Below are positions 54,366 through 63,545 of a stretch of 64,000 nucleotides of DNA, in pieces. This DNA comes from Bacteroidota bacterium (GTDB taxonomy: Bacteria > Bacteroidota > Bacteroidia > Chitinophagales > Chitinophagaceae): NCBI GenBank assembly GCA_023386235.1, contig JAEWKC010000005.1, positions 62,001 through 126,000 of the forward strand, in the 5' to 3' direction. The notes beneath the pieces are model-generated. The model saw only the letters and a list, made by a program, of their open reading frames with translations, made no database searches and was not told the DNA's origin. The stretch's first letter is position 1, and the number at the start of each line of letters is the position of its first letter. Position numbers and translations under genes: made by a program.

Positions 54366-56867
54366 TTAGGCCCCCCAAACCTTCGCAATCCTGTCCTTTA
54401 TCTTTTGCTCAAAAATTGCAATAAGTGCCTTATTGGCATTTACCAATTCCTGCTCTTTTTCTATTTTTGCTACGATTTGGCGTTGGGTTTCGAGCGGTGG
54501 CTTTGGAACAATTAATGTTGAAAAGTACTCGTAACCAACTCTTGGTAACTGAGCTCCTTTAATTCCTTTCATCACTTCGTTATTGAAAGACTGAGAAAGA
54601 AAATGAAAGGCATAGAATTTTGGATCTATGTCTTCTTTTGCTTCTAAAACAAATATGTCAGTGGAACAAATTCCTTCAAGCTCTGAGAGGTAAACCTTAT
54701 TAAGGTTTGGTCTTAATTTTCCATAAAGAATATGATTGGTTTTGAAGACCGTTTTTGTGCTTTTAATATCCTTTGGGTTTGAAACTACTTCGCCAATTAA
54801 TTCTCCTGAACCTTGAGAAATATTGTCAAGACCTACATAATTAACTGCCGATTCTTCAAGTTCAGCAGGTATTACACTTGTTGTAACTTTTTCGAATATT
54901 TCTCCCAACTCCACCATCTCCCAATCAGGGGCAATGTCAATTTTGGGTTTGTAGTTGGTTACTACGGCTTTGGCACCATCTATGATTTTTTGGTAGCCTT
55001 CTATTTCGGCTACTATTTCTTCCTGAATGGATAAGGGGGGAAGGGGGATTTGCTTTTCTTTTAGTTCTTTATAATGACGGCTGTAGCCAAGGTTTTTGAT
55101 TTCAATGTTTCTAATCAAGTAATAGAAAAATTTGGGATTGAATTCGTCTGACGGTTGTAAAATTTTCACGCCATCCGCACCAAGGACAAAATCAAAATCT
55201 ACATACTTGAAACATCTTGTATGGTCACCAAAAATTGTAACAGGTTTTGTTAATCTGAAAACATCTTCGGAGTTATTCCAATAGCCAGCGATAAAGTTAT
55301 CCGATTGGTCAATGACCGGAAAAGTTCCCTCTTCTTTATAATCAGAACTTTTGATTTTTGTTGAATAGGTAACTTTATCAAGAGCATCTTCAAAATCTAT
55401 TAAAGGAAAGTCCGTAAGAATTTGAATTTGTTCCTTATATCGTTCACCACTTAAATTGTAGTCTCCTTTTTTGGCTATTTCAACTTTCGGAACAAGGAGA
55501 GCAATGGGAGTTTCTTCAAATTCTCCTGTTTCAATAAATTTGTGAGCAAGTTTTATCGCTTCTTCTAACTGTCCGCCTTTTACCGCTGTTCGTTGTGCTC
55601 CCAAATTGTAACCGTCATTGTCAATTTTGATAAATAGGACTTCCTCACGGGTTTTAGCAATTTCTTTATCCATCAAAAGAATGGATGTTTTTACACCACT
55701 GTATGGATTGAAAACACCTGCGGGCAAACTCACTACTGCGTACAAATGATTTTCCACCAGCATCTTGCGTAGGTCTTTGTATGCCGTCCCACTTTGAAAA
55801 ATAATTCCTTCGGGAACAATGATGCCTGCCTTTCCATTGGGGTTTAGGTGTTCGGCTATGTAATCCACAAAAAGAACTTCGCTTCGGTTACTGCTAATGG
55901 TAAATTTCTTGTGCGGTCTTATTCCACCTTTCGGACTCATAAATGGCGGATTTGCCAACACAACATCAAAACTTTCGTTCCATCGTTCCTCGCTGCTTAA
56001 TGTGTCGTATTCATGAATATTGGGTGTGTTAAATCCGTGCAAATACAAATTCACTAAACTCAATCGCACCATGTCAGGCGAAATGTCATAGCCCACAAAA
56101 TTCTGAATGAGCTTTTTACGGTCGTCAGGTGTTAACTGGTCACCCAGATTATTGAAAGGCTTCTTTTCGAGTTTGTTGTACTCGTAAATATTTAAACCCT
56201 GTTTATTGTCTTTTGAGTATTTAAGTAGAATATGTTTGTAGGCAGAAATCAAAAATCCTGCTGTTCCACATGCCGGGTCAAGAATCGTATCGGTTTTGTC
56301 AGGGTCAATAATGGCTACCAAAAAATCAATAATGTGTCGTGGCGTTCTGAATTGCCCTGCATCACCTTGCGAACCCATTACCGAAAGCAAATATTCAAAA
56401 GCATCGCCCAGTTTCTCGCTGTGGGTGTATTCAAATTCACCAATGGTTTTCAGAAACAATTTTAATGTTTCAGGGTCTCGGTAAGGCAAATAAGCATTAT
56501 TGAAAATATCCCGAAACAGTTGCGGAATGTTCGGGTTTTTCTCCATTCCCTCAATGGCTTCAGAATACAGTGTGAGCATTTCCGAAGCGGTAACTTTTGG
56601 GTGCATTAACTTATCCCAAGCGTATTTGCTAAACTCAATGACTTTATCCTTTTTTCGGTCGTTTGGAAATTCAGGGTCGGGAACTTTGTAATCAGAAAAG
56701 AATTTAGCTTGTCCGCCCAATTCAACAGCTTCCTTGTCCATATCGTCCATAAACTTGTAAATCAAGCCAATGGTAATTTGCTCAATCTGTGCTTTGGGGT
56801 CTGGCAGTTTACCTACCAAAATATCTCTGCAATCGTCTATTCTTCTTTTCGTTTGTGTATCTAACAT
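54366..56867 (-). CDS. Fused type I methyltransferase and specificity subunit (HsdM-HsdS)
   Basis: The 833-residue protein combines two normally separate subunits. Residues 1-470 form HsdM: an N-terminal helical domain, the AdoMet-binding DPACGTAGF (197-205), and the catalytic NPPF (306-309) of N6-adenine methylases. From about 490 to the end there are two target-recognition domains, each followed by a helical spacer (LPPLSIQEEIVAEIEGYQKI and KPPLETQRQIVAKIEKEQEL). The pair would recognise a split DNA site, methylate adenine and direct HsdR. M-S fusions occur but are less common than separate genes. It is the last gene of the operon, after HsdR and a RAYT gene, all on the minus strand. Confidence 0.92.
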   Translation of the reverse strand: MLDTQTKRRIDDCRDILVGKLPDPKAQIEQITIGLIYKFMDDMDKEAVELGGQAKFFSDYKVPDPEFPNDRKKDKVIEFSKYAWDKLMHPKVTASEMLTLYSEAIEGMEKNPNIPQLFRDIFNNAYLPYRDPETLKLFLKTIGEFEYTHSEKLGDAFEYLLSVMGSQGDAGQFRTPRHIIDFLVAIIDPDKTDTILDPACGTAGFLISAYKHILLKYSKDNKQGLNIYEYNKLEKKPFNNLGDQLTPDDRKKLIQNFVGYDISPDMVRLSLVNLYLHGFNTPNIHEYDTLSSEERWNESFDVVLANPPFMSPKGGIRPHKKFTISSNRSEVLFVDYIAEHLNPNGKAGIIVPEGIIFQSGTAYKDLRKMLVENHLYAVVSLPAGVFNPYSGVKTSILLMDKEIAKTREEVLFIKIDNDGYNLGAQRTAVKGGQLEEAIKLAHKFIETGEFEETPIALLVPKVEIAKKGDYNLSGERYKEQIQILTDFPLIDFEDALDKVTYSTKIKSSDYKEEGTFPVIDQSDNFIAGYWNNSEDVFRLTKPVTIFGDHTRCFKYVDFDFVLGADGVKILQPSDEFNPKFFYYLIRNIEIKNLGYSRHYKELKEKQIPLPPLSIQEEIVAEIEGYQKIIDGAKAVVTNYKPKIDIAPDWEMVELGEIFEKVTTSVIPAELEESAVNYVGLDNISQGSGELIGEVVSNPKDIKSTKTVFKTNHILYGKLRPNLNKVYLSELEGICSTDIFVLEAKEDIDPKFYAFHFLSQSFNNEVMKGIKGAQLPRVGYEYFSTLIVPKPPLETQRQIVAKIEKEQELVNANKALIAIFEQKIKDRIAKVWGA

Positions 56868-56908
56868 GTATTTATTTATTTCCTGTTGAGACGAATTATA
56901 ATTCGTCT

Positions 56909-57499
56909 TTACCTAAATTGGTCTTCCTGCCAATTGGCAGGATTATTTTTAATATACTCTGAAATTCGTTGAAATGATTCATCATTTCGGATAATGTGGT
57001 CATGAAATCGTGATTGCCATGCAAAATGCAAATCTAATCTATTACAGTATTTGGTAACGGCAGATTTATAGGAACGTATGATGGATGAAATGGTATTTGA
57101 TTTTGGTGAAATGGCAGACATTTTTTCGTTTTTGTTGACCGATTCTGTAGGGACGTTGCATGCAACGTCCCTACCATCAACGTCCCAACCGCCTACGTCC
57201 CAACCACCAACGTTTCCCCTATCATTCCCATTCAATATCAAAATCCCATGTACATGATTAGGCATCACCACAAATTCACCTAATTCAATATTTTTCGCGT
57301 GATTTTTTATTTCGTACCATAATGTATAGGCAATTGCACCCGCTGGTAAAACCTTTATTTTCTTGTTTTTGATTTCACCGAAATAATGTTCACGGTCTTT
57401 GGTGCAAATGGTAATGAAATAGGCAGCATCGTTTCCGTAATGCCAGTTTTGTAATCGGGCAGATTCGCTTCTATATTTTCCCTTAAATTTATCTGACAT
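56909..57499 (-). mobile_element. RAYT-type Y1 transposase inside the type I restriction-modification operon
   Basis: The 196-residue protein has YFITICTKDREHYFG, the HUH motif VVMPNHVHGILIL (His82, His84) and the C-terminal RISEYIKNNPANW with Tyr182 as catalytic candidate, all typical of REP-associated tyrosine transposases. Residues 97-111 are a GGWDV repeat made by 15-bp DNA repeats, next to a 28-bp perfect palindrome (57147-57174) that is also translated. Its start overlaps the hsdR stop as TAATG, so it is translated from the restriction-modification transcript. It may be domesticated in the operon; a role in restriction is not established. Confidence 0.85.
57147..57174. repeat. 28-bp perfect palindrome (REP-like) within the RAYT coding sequence
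   Basis: GTAGGGACGTTGCA is followed directly by its exact reverse complement. On the coding strand it encodes part of GRDVACNVPTES. Adjacent bases (57175-57220) contain 15-bp repeats of the ACGTCCCAACCrCC type derived from the same half-palindrome. RAYT enzymes act on such palindromic hairpins, so the gene seems to contain a copy of its own substrate type. Confidence 0.7.
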
Positions 57500-60027
57500 T
57501 ATGCGGCAAATCTATCAAGGTTAATGTAATCTTTGATATAAACAGGGATCACTTCCCTGTACTTGTTGGCAACCGCCTTGAATTGTGAAATGGTAAGCGT
57601 TGGATGCGTTTGTAAGGCATGGAAATCTTTTGTTTCAATTATTTTCCGAATGTCCTGGTCAACAATGTATGCCTTAAAAAAGTACTTTAAAGCTCTTAGG
57701 TTTACATCTTCCTCAGGTGGATAGATAGAAATGAATTTTTCAAATTCTTCTTCCAGCAATTCGTCTTTGGATTTGAATTTTGGAATGATACCAAAGATTT
57801 TTTCTACCACTTCACGAATGGAAACCTTGCGGTCAATCTTAGCAGCTTTTCTGATTTTTTCAAGATTGAAATATTCATACGGTTTGTCAAAAATCTCTTG
57901 CTGAATGTGGGTTGCGACTTGTTCCCAATTTCCGAGTTCAACATTCTTTTTGATGATGTCGTCCATGATGATACGGTCTTCAAACTTTTTGAAAAGTTCT
58001 CTGTCAATCCGCATTCCTTCAAGGCCAATTGGTTCTTCAACCAAACTCAATAATGGGTCAGGTTGATAAGTCGTGTATTTGTCAATATCAACACCACCGC
58101 CACCACCTTCTCCACTTCCTTTTTTAGGTTGTGGTAGTTTTAGTTTTTCATCATAGTCAAACTTTTCTTCGAAATATTCGCAGTTAGCAAAGAAGTCGAA
58201 CAGTTTAAATGTTTCTTTGTCGTGGCGAATGATTTCTTCTTCGTTCAATTCGTTTTTGAATTTGTATTCAAACGTGTTTTTGCGTGTTCCTCTTCCTTTA
58301 ATCTGCACAAAATCAGCAGGACTAAAAATTGGTCGCATCATGCAGATATTCAACAAATCGGGGCAATCATAACCAGTTGTCATCATTCCAACCGTAACGC
58401 ATACTCTTGTTTTACAGGATTTATAACCTTCTAACCAAGTTGTTTTCCCGCTTAGGTTGTTGTTGGTGAAGTTGATGGTCATTTGTTGTGCATCACCAAC
58501 TTGTGAAGTTACCTGAACCGCCAAATCGGAATTGTACTTACCTGGGAAAAGTTGCTCTGCAAACTCATTCAATTGTTCTGTTAGCTTTCGAGCATGGTTT
58601 TGACTTACTGCAAAAATTATTGTTTTGCCAATCTCGTTTGTAATTGGGTCACGCAAAGCATTTTCTAAAAAGGTTTGGCAAAAAATGCTGTTCGTTTTTT
58701 CAGAGAAAAACTTCTTTTCAAAATCTCGTGAAACGAATGTTTCGGTTTCTTCTCCTTCTTCAGTAGGAACTACAACTGCGTAGCCTTCATCAGAAAGTAA
58801 TTGTGTAGTGATTTCAGTTCTGGCATCTAAAACCTTAGGGTTAATCAAATAACCGTCTTTCACACCATCAATCAATGAATAACGAAAAGTTGGGTCGCCA
58901 CCCTCACAACCGAAGGTTGAGTAGGTGTCTCTCAACATTCTCCGTTCAATTTCTCTTGGGTCGTTTTCTTTTACTTTGTCGGGGTCAACGCCTTTCAAGT
59001 AGTCTTTTGGTGTAGCGGTTAATCCTAGTTTATACCCATGAAAATATTCAAAAACGGCTCTTGCGTTTCCAGAAATTGAACGGTGGGCTTCATCAGAAAT
59101 TAATAAGTCAAAGTCTGTCGGTGAAAAATCATAGCGGTATTTGTCATTGTGCATCAATGATTGAATGGTCGTAACCAAAATGTCGCATTTTCTCCAGTCG
59201 CTTTTGTGTTTTTTGTAAATGAAAGTTGTGTAATCAGGTTTCAAATATTCTGTAAAAGCTTTCCAAGCTTGGTCTTCCAATTCCAAACGGTCAACCAAAA
59301 ACAAAACTCGTCTTGCGTTTTGTGTCCTCAAAAACAATCTAATAACAGCCGCTGAAGTCAAAGTTTTACCTGTTCCCGTTGCCATTTCAAAAAGGAATCT
59401 GTCTTTTCCCTGTCCAACTGCACTTTGTAAAGCCCGAATAGCTTTTAACTGATAATGCCTTAAAAATCTAAGTCCGTTTGACCAGATAAAATCTTTACTT
59501 GCTTCAATGCTTCCGTTCCATTCAGGTCTTTCTGCAAAGTCAGGCATTTGAACTTTAACAATGTAGTCAACTTCTACTTCTTCGTTTGCAAGTGAATTTC
59601 TATCAGGATTCCAGTTTTTAATTGCTCCAATTTCATCAGGTGAAGGAAATTTGTAAATCGGTTTTGGATTTCCCTCTGTAATATCCCAAAAATAGTGAAC
59701 AATTCCATTAGAGAGAATAACATATCTCGCTCCAACGGTCTTGGCGTATTTTCTTGCCTGTTCTTTTGCAACAAGTGGGTGGAGGCTTTCTTTTTTTGCT
59801 TCAAGAACACAAAAAGGTTTATTGTCACTGTCAACGAGTAAAAAGTCTAAAGAACCATTCTTTGTTTTCTCATAGTCGTTTCCCCATGCGTCAATTTCTT
59901 GTTGAGTAATCTTCACATGATTTTCAAGCAGAATGTTTGCTTTTTCTTCCTCATTGTCAAAGAATCTCCATCCTGCCTCTGTCAGCAGTTGGTTTATTTT
60001 AATTCTTGCATGAGCTTCATTTTTCAT
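57499..60027 (-). CDS. hsdR: Type I restriction enzyme R subunit
   Basis: The 842-residue protein has an N-terminal PD-ExK nuclease (Asp61 in GSLDFLLVD, with Glu76 and Lys78 in CVLEAKKES), then superfamily 2 helicase motifs: Walker A EMATGTGKT (about 214-222), SDEAHRSISG, LTATP, and GRGTRKN. A poly-Gly linker (GSGEGGGGGVD) separates the helicase core from the C-terminal EcoEI_R-like domain. It translocates DNA and cuts unmodified targets in complex with the M and S parts. It is the first gene of the operon, translationally coupled to the RAYT gene by a one-base overlap. Somewhat shorter than EcoKI HsdR, as expected for this subgroup. Confidence 0.93.
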   Translation of the reverse strand: MKNEAHARIKINQLLTEAGWRFFDNEEEKANILLENHVKITQQEIDAWGNDYEKTKNGSLDFLLVDSDNKPFCVLEAKKESLHPLVAKEQARKYAKTVGARYVILSNGIVHYFWDITEGNPKPIYKFPSPDEIGAIKNWNPDRNSLANEEVEVDYIVKVQMPDFAERPEWNGSIEASKDFIWSNGLRFLRHYQLKAIRALQSAVGQGKDRFLFEMATGTGKTLTSAAVIRLFLRTQNARRVLFLVDRLELEDQAWKAFTEYLKPDYTTFIYKKHKSDWRKCDILVTTIQSLMHNDKYRYDFSPTDFDLLISDEAHRSISGNARAVFEYFHGYKLGLTATPKDYLKGVDPDKVKENDPREIERRMLRDTYSTFGCEGGDPTFRYSLIDGVKDGYLINPKVLDARTEITTQLLSDEGYAVVVPTEEGEETETFVSRDFEKKFFSEKTNSIFCQTFLENALRDPITNEIGKTIIFAVSQNHARKLTEQLNEFAEQLFPGKYNSDLAVQVTSQVGDAQQMTINFTNNNLSGKTTWLEGYKSCKTRVCVTVGMMTTGYDCPDLLNICMMRPIFSPADFVQIKGRGTRKNTFEYKFKNELNEEEIIRHDKETFKLFDFFANCEYFEEKFDYDEKLKLPQPKKGSGEGGGGGVDIDKYTTYQPDPLLSLVEEPIGLEGMRIDRELFKKFEDRIIMDDIIKKNVELGNWEQVATHIQQEIFDKPYEYFNLEKIRKAAKIDRKVSIREVVEKIFGIIPKFKSKDELLEEEFEKFISIYPPEEDVNLRALKYFFKAYIVDQDIRKIIETKDFHALQTHPTLTISQFKAVANKYREVIPVYIKDYINLDRFAA

Positions 60028-60294
60028 TGTTCAATTTCTATGTTTTTCTGTCGAGCGCTGGCAAAATTCAAACTCTTTTGGTTTTTTGTTTGGGCTTTGT
60101 ATGTCGGGAAAAACCAAATGTGCTTGAATGCGCGGTCGACTTTCTACAATGAGGCATAACGGTGGCGCTTGACGAAGTTCCGAAAAAAATGTGAATTTTC
60201 TCATAAACATAACTTTCTTTCTTTAAAATAAAAATCTGTTTATTTTTGAATGCTAAAATGAAACGAAGCAGTATAAATTTTCTCACACAGAGGA

Positions 60295-61098
60295 ATGTAT
60301 ATGCGGATGAAAAAGAAAAGACGATCTAAAAAATATCAGTCCAAACAAAAAAAGAAGCGGATAATTATTGCTTCCATTATTGCTTTTGTAGTGATAGCGG
60401 TGATTGCAGTGTTTGTTATCCTGTCAAAGCCGCCATTGTCTTACAATAAATACAATGCGTTTGGCATTTATATGCCTGTAGAATATGCCATACACGGCAT
60501 AGATATTAGTCGCTACCAAGGTAGTATCAATTGGCAAATGGTAAAAGAGGTGCACATTGACAGTATAAAAATAGGCTTTGCTTTTATGAAAGCAACAGAA
60601 GGTATTGAAAGCAGCGATCCAAACTTTAAAGAAAACTGGGTAAAAAGTAAGCACGCGGGCATTCCGCGCGGCGCTTATCATTTTTTTCTGGCAGACAGAG
60701 ACGGCACATTGCAGGCGAAAAATTTTATAACTAACGTGCAATTAGAACCTGGCGATCTGCCGCCGGTGGTAGACGTAGAGAAGCTGAGCGGCGTACCCAA
60801 AGCTCAACTGATCAAAGAATTGAAAGAATATATTGCAGTGATAGAAGGGCACTATGGTGTAAAGCCTATCATATATACTTACGCATTTTTTTATAAAGAA
60901 AATTTACAAAACGAACTGAGTGATTATCCTTTGTGGATTGCGCATTACGAACTGGAAGACCGCAGGCCGCAACTGGACCGTGACTGGCAGTTTTGGCAGC
61001 ATAGCGAAAAAGGTAATGTAAGCGGCATTAACGTAAAAGTAGATATGAACGTGTTTTACGGAGATAGCCTGTTGTTTAAAGAGATGCTGATAAACTGA
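60295..61098 (+). CDS. GH25 family lysozyme with N-terminal membrane anchor
   Basis: The 267-residue protein has a Lys/Arg-rich cytosolic tail (residues 1-22), one transmembrane helix (about 23-43), and a GH25 catalytic domain with HGIDISRYQGSINW (Asp70), FAFMKATEGI, AGIPRGAYHFF and PPVVDVEKL, and a terminal WQHSEKGNVSGINVKVDMNVFYG. GH25 muramidases cut the beta-1,4 bond between N-acetylmuramate and N-acetylglucosamine. The anchor places it in the periplasm, so a role in cell-wall remodelling is more likely than secretion. The start at 60295 is uncertain by a few codons because several ATGs are in frame. It ends base-to-base with the convergent DUF4290 gene. Confidence 0.88.
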   Translation: MYMRMKKKRRSKKYQSKQKKKRIIIASIIAFVVIAVIAVFVILSKPPLSYNKYNAFGIYMPVEYAIHGIDISRYQGSINWQMVKEVHIDSIKIGFAFMKATEGIESSDPNFKENWVKSKHAGIPRGAYHFFLADRDGTLQAKNFITNVQLEPGDLPPVVDVEKLSGVPKAQLIKELKEYIAVIEGHYGVKPIIYTYAFFYKENLQNELSDYPLWIAHYELEDRRPQLDRDWQFWQHSEKGNVSGINVKVDMNVFYGDSLLFKEMLIN

Positions 61099-61821
61099 TT
61101 AGTATTTCTTTTTGAAGTTGCTGCGGTTATTATTATTGCGGTTGTTATTGTTGTTGTTATTGCGGTTGTTGCCTGAAGGCTGATTGCTGTTGCGCTGTTT
61201 ATTTTGATTATTATTGTTGCGCGCAGAAAAGTTTTGCCTGTTTTTATTTTTGTTCTGCTGGTTGCGGTTGGTAACAAAATTGTCTTTGTGTTTAATAAAC
61301 GGTGTATTCTCAAACTGTAGCTGTCCGCCTGTAATGCTGTCCATTTCCGATTGTATAGAGGCATCCTGTACCAGTTCGTTGTGCCAAGTGCTGTATGCCA
61401 ACTTCATGTAGTAAGCAACCGCGTTGGCAAAGCCATCTTTCTTTTCTTCGTTGGTTTCCTGCAATGCTTTATTAATAACCAGCTCTATATTTTTGCCTAA
61501 GTGCGCGTATTTAGGATGACGCTCGGGATAAGGCAGTGGTTCGGGTTTTTCTTTGTAGGTTTCTTTTTCAGGAATAGGATAGGGACTTTCTACTTCCAGT
61601 TTAAAGCCGCTCATAAAGAAAAGATGATCCCAAAGTTTATGTCTGAAATCTTCTACATTCTTTAAATGCGGATTCAGAAATCCCATTAATTCTATCAGCA
61701 CTTCAGCCTGCTGCTGTCTTTTTTCTTTATCTTCAATAGTAAGCAGGTAGTCTACCATCTTTTGAATATGTCTTCCGTGCTCTCTCATGCTCATGTGCGG
61801 TCGGGCTGTGTTATATTCCAT
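61099..61821 (-). CDS. DUF4290 protein with Asn-rich C-terminus
   Basis: The 240-residue protein begins with a DUF4290 domain (about 1-180): YNTARPHMSMREHGRHIQKM, FLNPHLKNVEDFRHKLWDHL and AVAYYMKLAYSTWHNE. Residues 186-240 are a low-complexity tail of Asn, Arg, Gln and Ser ending in FKKKY. DUF4290 is Bacteroidota-specific and uncharacterised. The basic, disordered tail could bind nucleic acid, but this is a guess. A promoter-like sequence lies about 270 bp upstream at 62089-62121. The stop abuts the GH25 stop. Confidence 0.88.
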   Translation of the reverse strand: MEYNTARPHMSMREHGRHIQKMVDYLLTIEDKEKRQQQAEVLIELMGFLNPHLKNVEDFRHKLWDHLFFMSGFKLEVESPYPIPEKETYKEKPEPLPYPERHPKYAHLGKNIELVINKALQETNEEKKDGFANAVAYYMKLAYSTWHNELVQDASIQSEMDSITGGQLQFENTPFIKHKDNFVTNRNQQNKNKNRQNFSARNNNNQNKQRNSNQPSGNNRNNNNNNNRNNNNRSNFKKKY

Positions 61822-62226
61822 ATATTAATTTGATAATTTAATGAATTTAGCCATTACTGTTCCATCTTGTTCAGAACAGTTGGCGGTCATTTGTTTTTTA
61901 AATGTTGTAACTGAGCTATTATGCAGAAACATCTGTCTGTCAGCTTAAAGGTTTTAATATTGTTTGTATTTGTAAAATGTGATAAATAAATCAAATCGGC
62001 ATTTGTAACTTATCAAAAATCTGTAAATACAGTAAATTATTTATCCGGTATTTTTCAAAATACTTTTCAGTAGTTCTCAAGGATGGTGCAAAAGTAATTA
62101 ATTATTATAATTATCAACAAAAAAATAATATTGATTTTCTATACAGCCATTTTTTTTGACAGAAATTAAAACATCGGTTATTTCATCCGTATATTTTCAA
62201 TTTTACGTCTTTGTCAGATATAATTA
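61822..62226. other. Long gap between yajQ and DUF4290 genes with minus-strand promoter
   Basis: About 400 bp of AT-rich sequence with no ORF of note. On the minus strand TTTG (62121-62118), 21 bp spacing and TACTTTTG (62096-62089) form a good match to the Bacteroidota promoter, giving a DUF4290 leader of about 260 bases. No riboswitch or small gene was recognised in that leader. Confidence 0.45.
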
Positions 62227-62712
62227 TTATTTCATGTTGATAAATGTAAGCGGAAGATTGATGCTGCCTTTAAGACTGGCGATGACAGCCTGCAGATCAT
62301 CAATTTTTTTTGCGGTTACTCTTACTATATCATCCATTATTTGTGCCTGTACTTTTAGTCCGCTGTCTTTAATCTGTTTCACTATTTTCTTTGCGTCTTC
62401 CTGTTTTAGTCCGTTTTGTACGGGTACTTCTTTCTTTACTACCTTACCGCTGGGATAGGTTTCCTTTTCAAAATCGAAAGCCACGGGATCTATGCCCTGC
62501 TTCATAGCACGACTGATGATCACATCAATGATCTGTTGCATTTTCATATCGCTTTCGGCTTCAAGTTTTACGATGTAGTTTTTTTTATCCAGCTCAATTT
62601 CTACAGGCGAATTTTTAAAATCGAAACGATTGGATATTTCTTTTTTCACGGTGTTTACCGCGTTGTCCAGTGTTTGAAGGTCTACTTTACAAGCTATATC
62701 AAATGAAGGCAT
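62227..62712 (-). CDS. yajQ: YajQ-family nucleotide-binding protein
   Basis: The 161-residue protein starts with MPSFDIACKVDLQTLDNAVN and contains RFDFKNSPVEIELDKKNYIV, KQGIDPVAFDFEKE and GLKVQAQIMDDIVRVTAKKIDDLQ, matching the UPF0234/YajQ family over its full length. Members bind cyclic di-GMP or nucleic acid in characterised species; the role in Bacteroidota is not established. It is a single gene, upstream of the DUF4290 gene on the same strand but 405 bp apart. Confidence 0.95.
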   Translation of the reverse strand: MPSFDIACKVDLQTLDNAVNTVKKEISNRFDFKNSPVEIELDKKNYIVKLEAESDMKMQQIIDVIISRAMKQGIDPVAFDFEKETYPSGKVVKKEVPVQNGLKQEDAKKIVKQIKDSGLKVQAQIMDDIVRVTAKKIDDLQAVIASLKGSINLPLTFINMK

Positions 62713-62964
62713 GGTGTGAATGGTTAATGATGAGTGATGAATTGTTTTGTGTAACTTTTAAATTTAGATTTACATCAAAGTTAAAGAAAATAATAGTTAA
62801 TCGGCGCTATTATATCTTATAATTTGGTTGCACAAAAGGTTACATACCAGTCCAAAAATATATTTTATGCTTTCGCATACTATTTTTAGCAATGTAAAAA
62901 AAGAAGTAAGTCTAAAAGTAGCTGCCCATTTAAAATCTCTTATAATTATCACTTAATGCTCCTT

Positions 62965-62996
62965 TTTGCCAAATCGCGGTTTCCTGAGTACCTTTG
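62965..62996 (+). promoter_or_regulatory. kdsC promoter, TTTG-N20-TACCTTTG
   Basis: TTTG (62965-62968) and TACCTTTG (62989-62996) with 20 bp between match the Bacteroidota -33/-7 pattern. The expected transcription start is near 63002, the kdsC start codon, so the mRNA would be leaderless. Confidence 0.65.
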
Positions 62997-63001
62997 CCTA
63001 T

Positions 63002-63538
63002 ATGAATATACTGGCAACACTTAAAAATGTAAATACTTTTATTTTTGATATGGACGGAGTGCTTACAGATGGCAAAGTTACCATTGTTCCGTATGGCGCC
63101 GAGCCCGATTATGTAATGGCCAGAAGTATGCACACTAAAGACGGCTACGCTATTCAATTGGCTGTAAAAAAAGGCTACACAGTTGCTGTTATTTCGGGTG
63201 GCATTTATCCGGGCGCTAATAAAAGATTTTCACAATTGGGAATTAAGCATATTTTTATGGGCATTACCGACAAGCAAAGCTGCCTGAAAGCGCTGGCTGA
63301 AAAAGAAAATATCAACTTACAGCAGGCATTGTTTATGGGAGACGATATACCTGACCATCAAAGTATGTTGCTTTGCGGAGTGAAGGCTTGCCCGGCAGAC
63401 GCGGTAACGGAAATAAAAAATATCAGCGATTATATTTCACCGGTAAAAGGCGGTGAAGGTTGTGTGAGAGACGTAATAGAAAAAGTGCTGAAGTTGAGAA
63501 GTGACTGGAATTTTGAAACAAAAATAGCATCAAAATAA
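63002..63538 (+). CDS. kdsC: KdsC-type HAD phosphatase (3-deoxy-D-manno-octulosonate 8-phosphate phosphatase)
   Basis: From the ATG at 63002 the product is 178 residues. It has the C0-type HAD layout: FIFDMDGVLTDG (motif I, nucleophile Asp and general acid Asp), VISGG (motif II), a Lys in GITDKQSCL (motif III) and FMGDDIPDHQSM (motif IV metal ligands). KdsC removes phosphate from KDO-8-P in lipopolysaccharide synthesis and works as a tetramer. An earlier ATG at 62966 is in frame but lies upstream of the promoter, so I reject it. The prenyltransferase starts 7 bp downstream. The close sialic-acid pathway phosphatases cannot be fully excluded. Confidence 0.88.
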   Translation: MNILATLKNVNTFIFDMDGVLTDGKVTIVPYGAEPDYVMARSMHTKDGYAIQLAVKKGYTVAVISGGIYPGANKRFSQLGIKHIFMGITDKQSCLKALAEKENINLQQALFMGDDIPDHQSMLLCGVKACPADAVTEIKNISDYISPVKGGEGCVRDVIEKVLKLRSDWNFETKIASK

Positions 63539-63545
63539 GTTTGTA

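Noticed and set aside
54203..54388. 61-codon ORF on the minus strand
   Set aside because: Overlaps the end of the hsdM-hsdS gene, has no recognisable domain and lies in non-coding-like sequence.
62966..63001. Earlier in-frame start for kdsC
   Set aside because: It lies upstream of the likely -7 box, so it would not be in the transcript, and the added residues are not part of the family.
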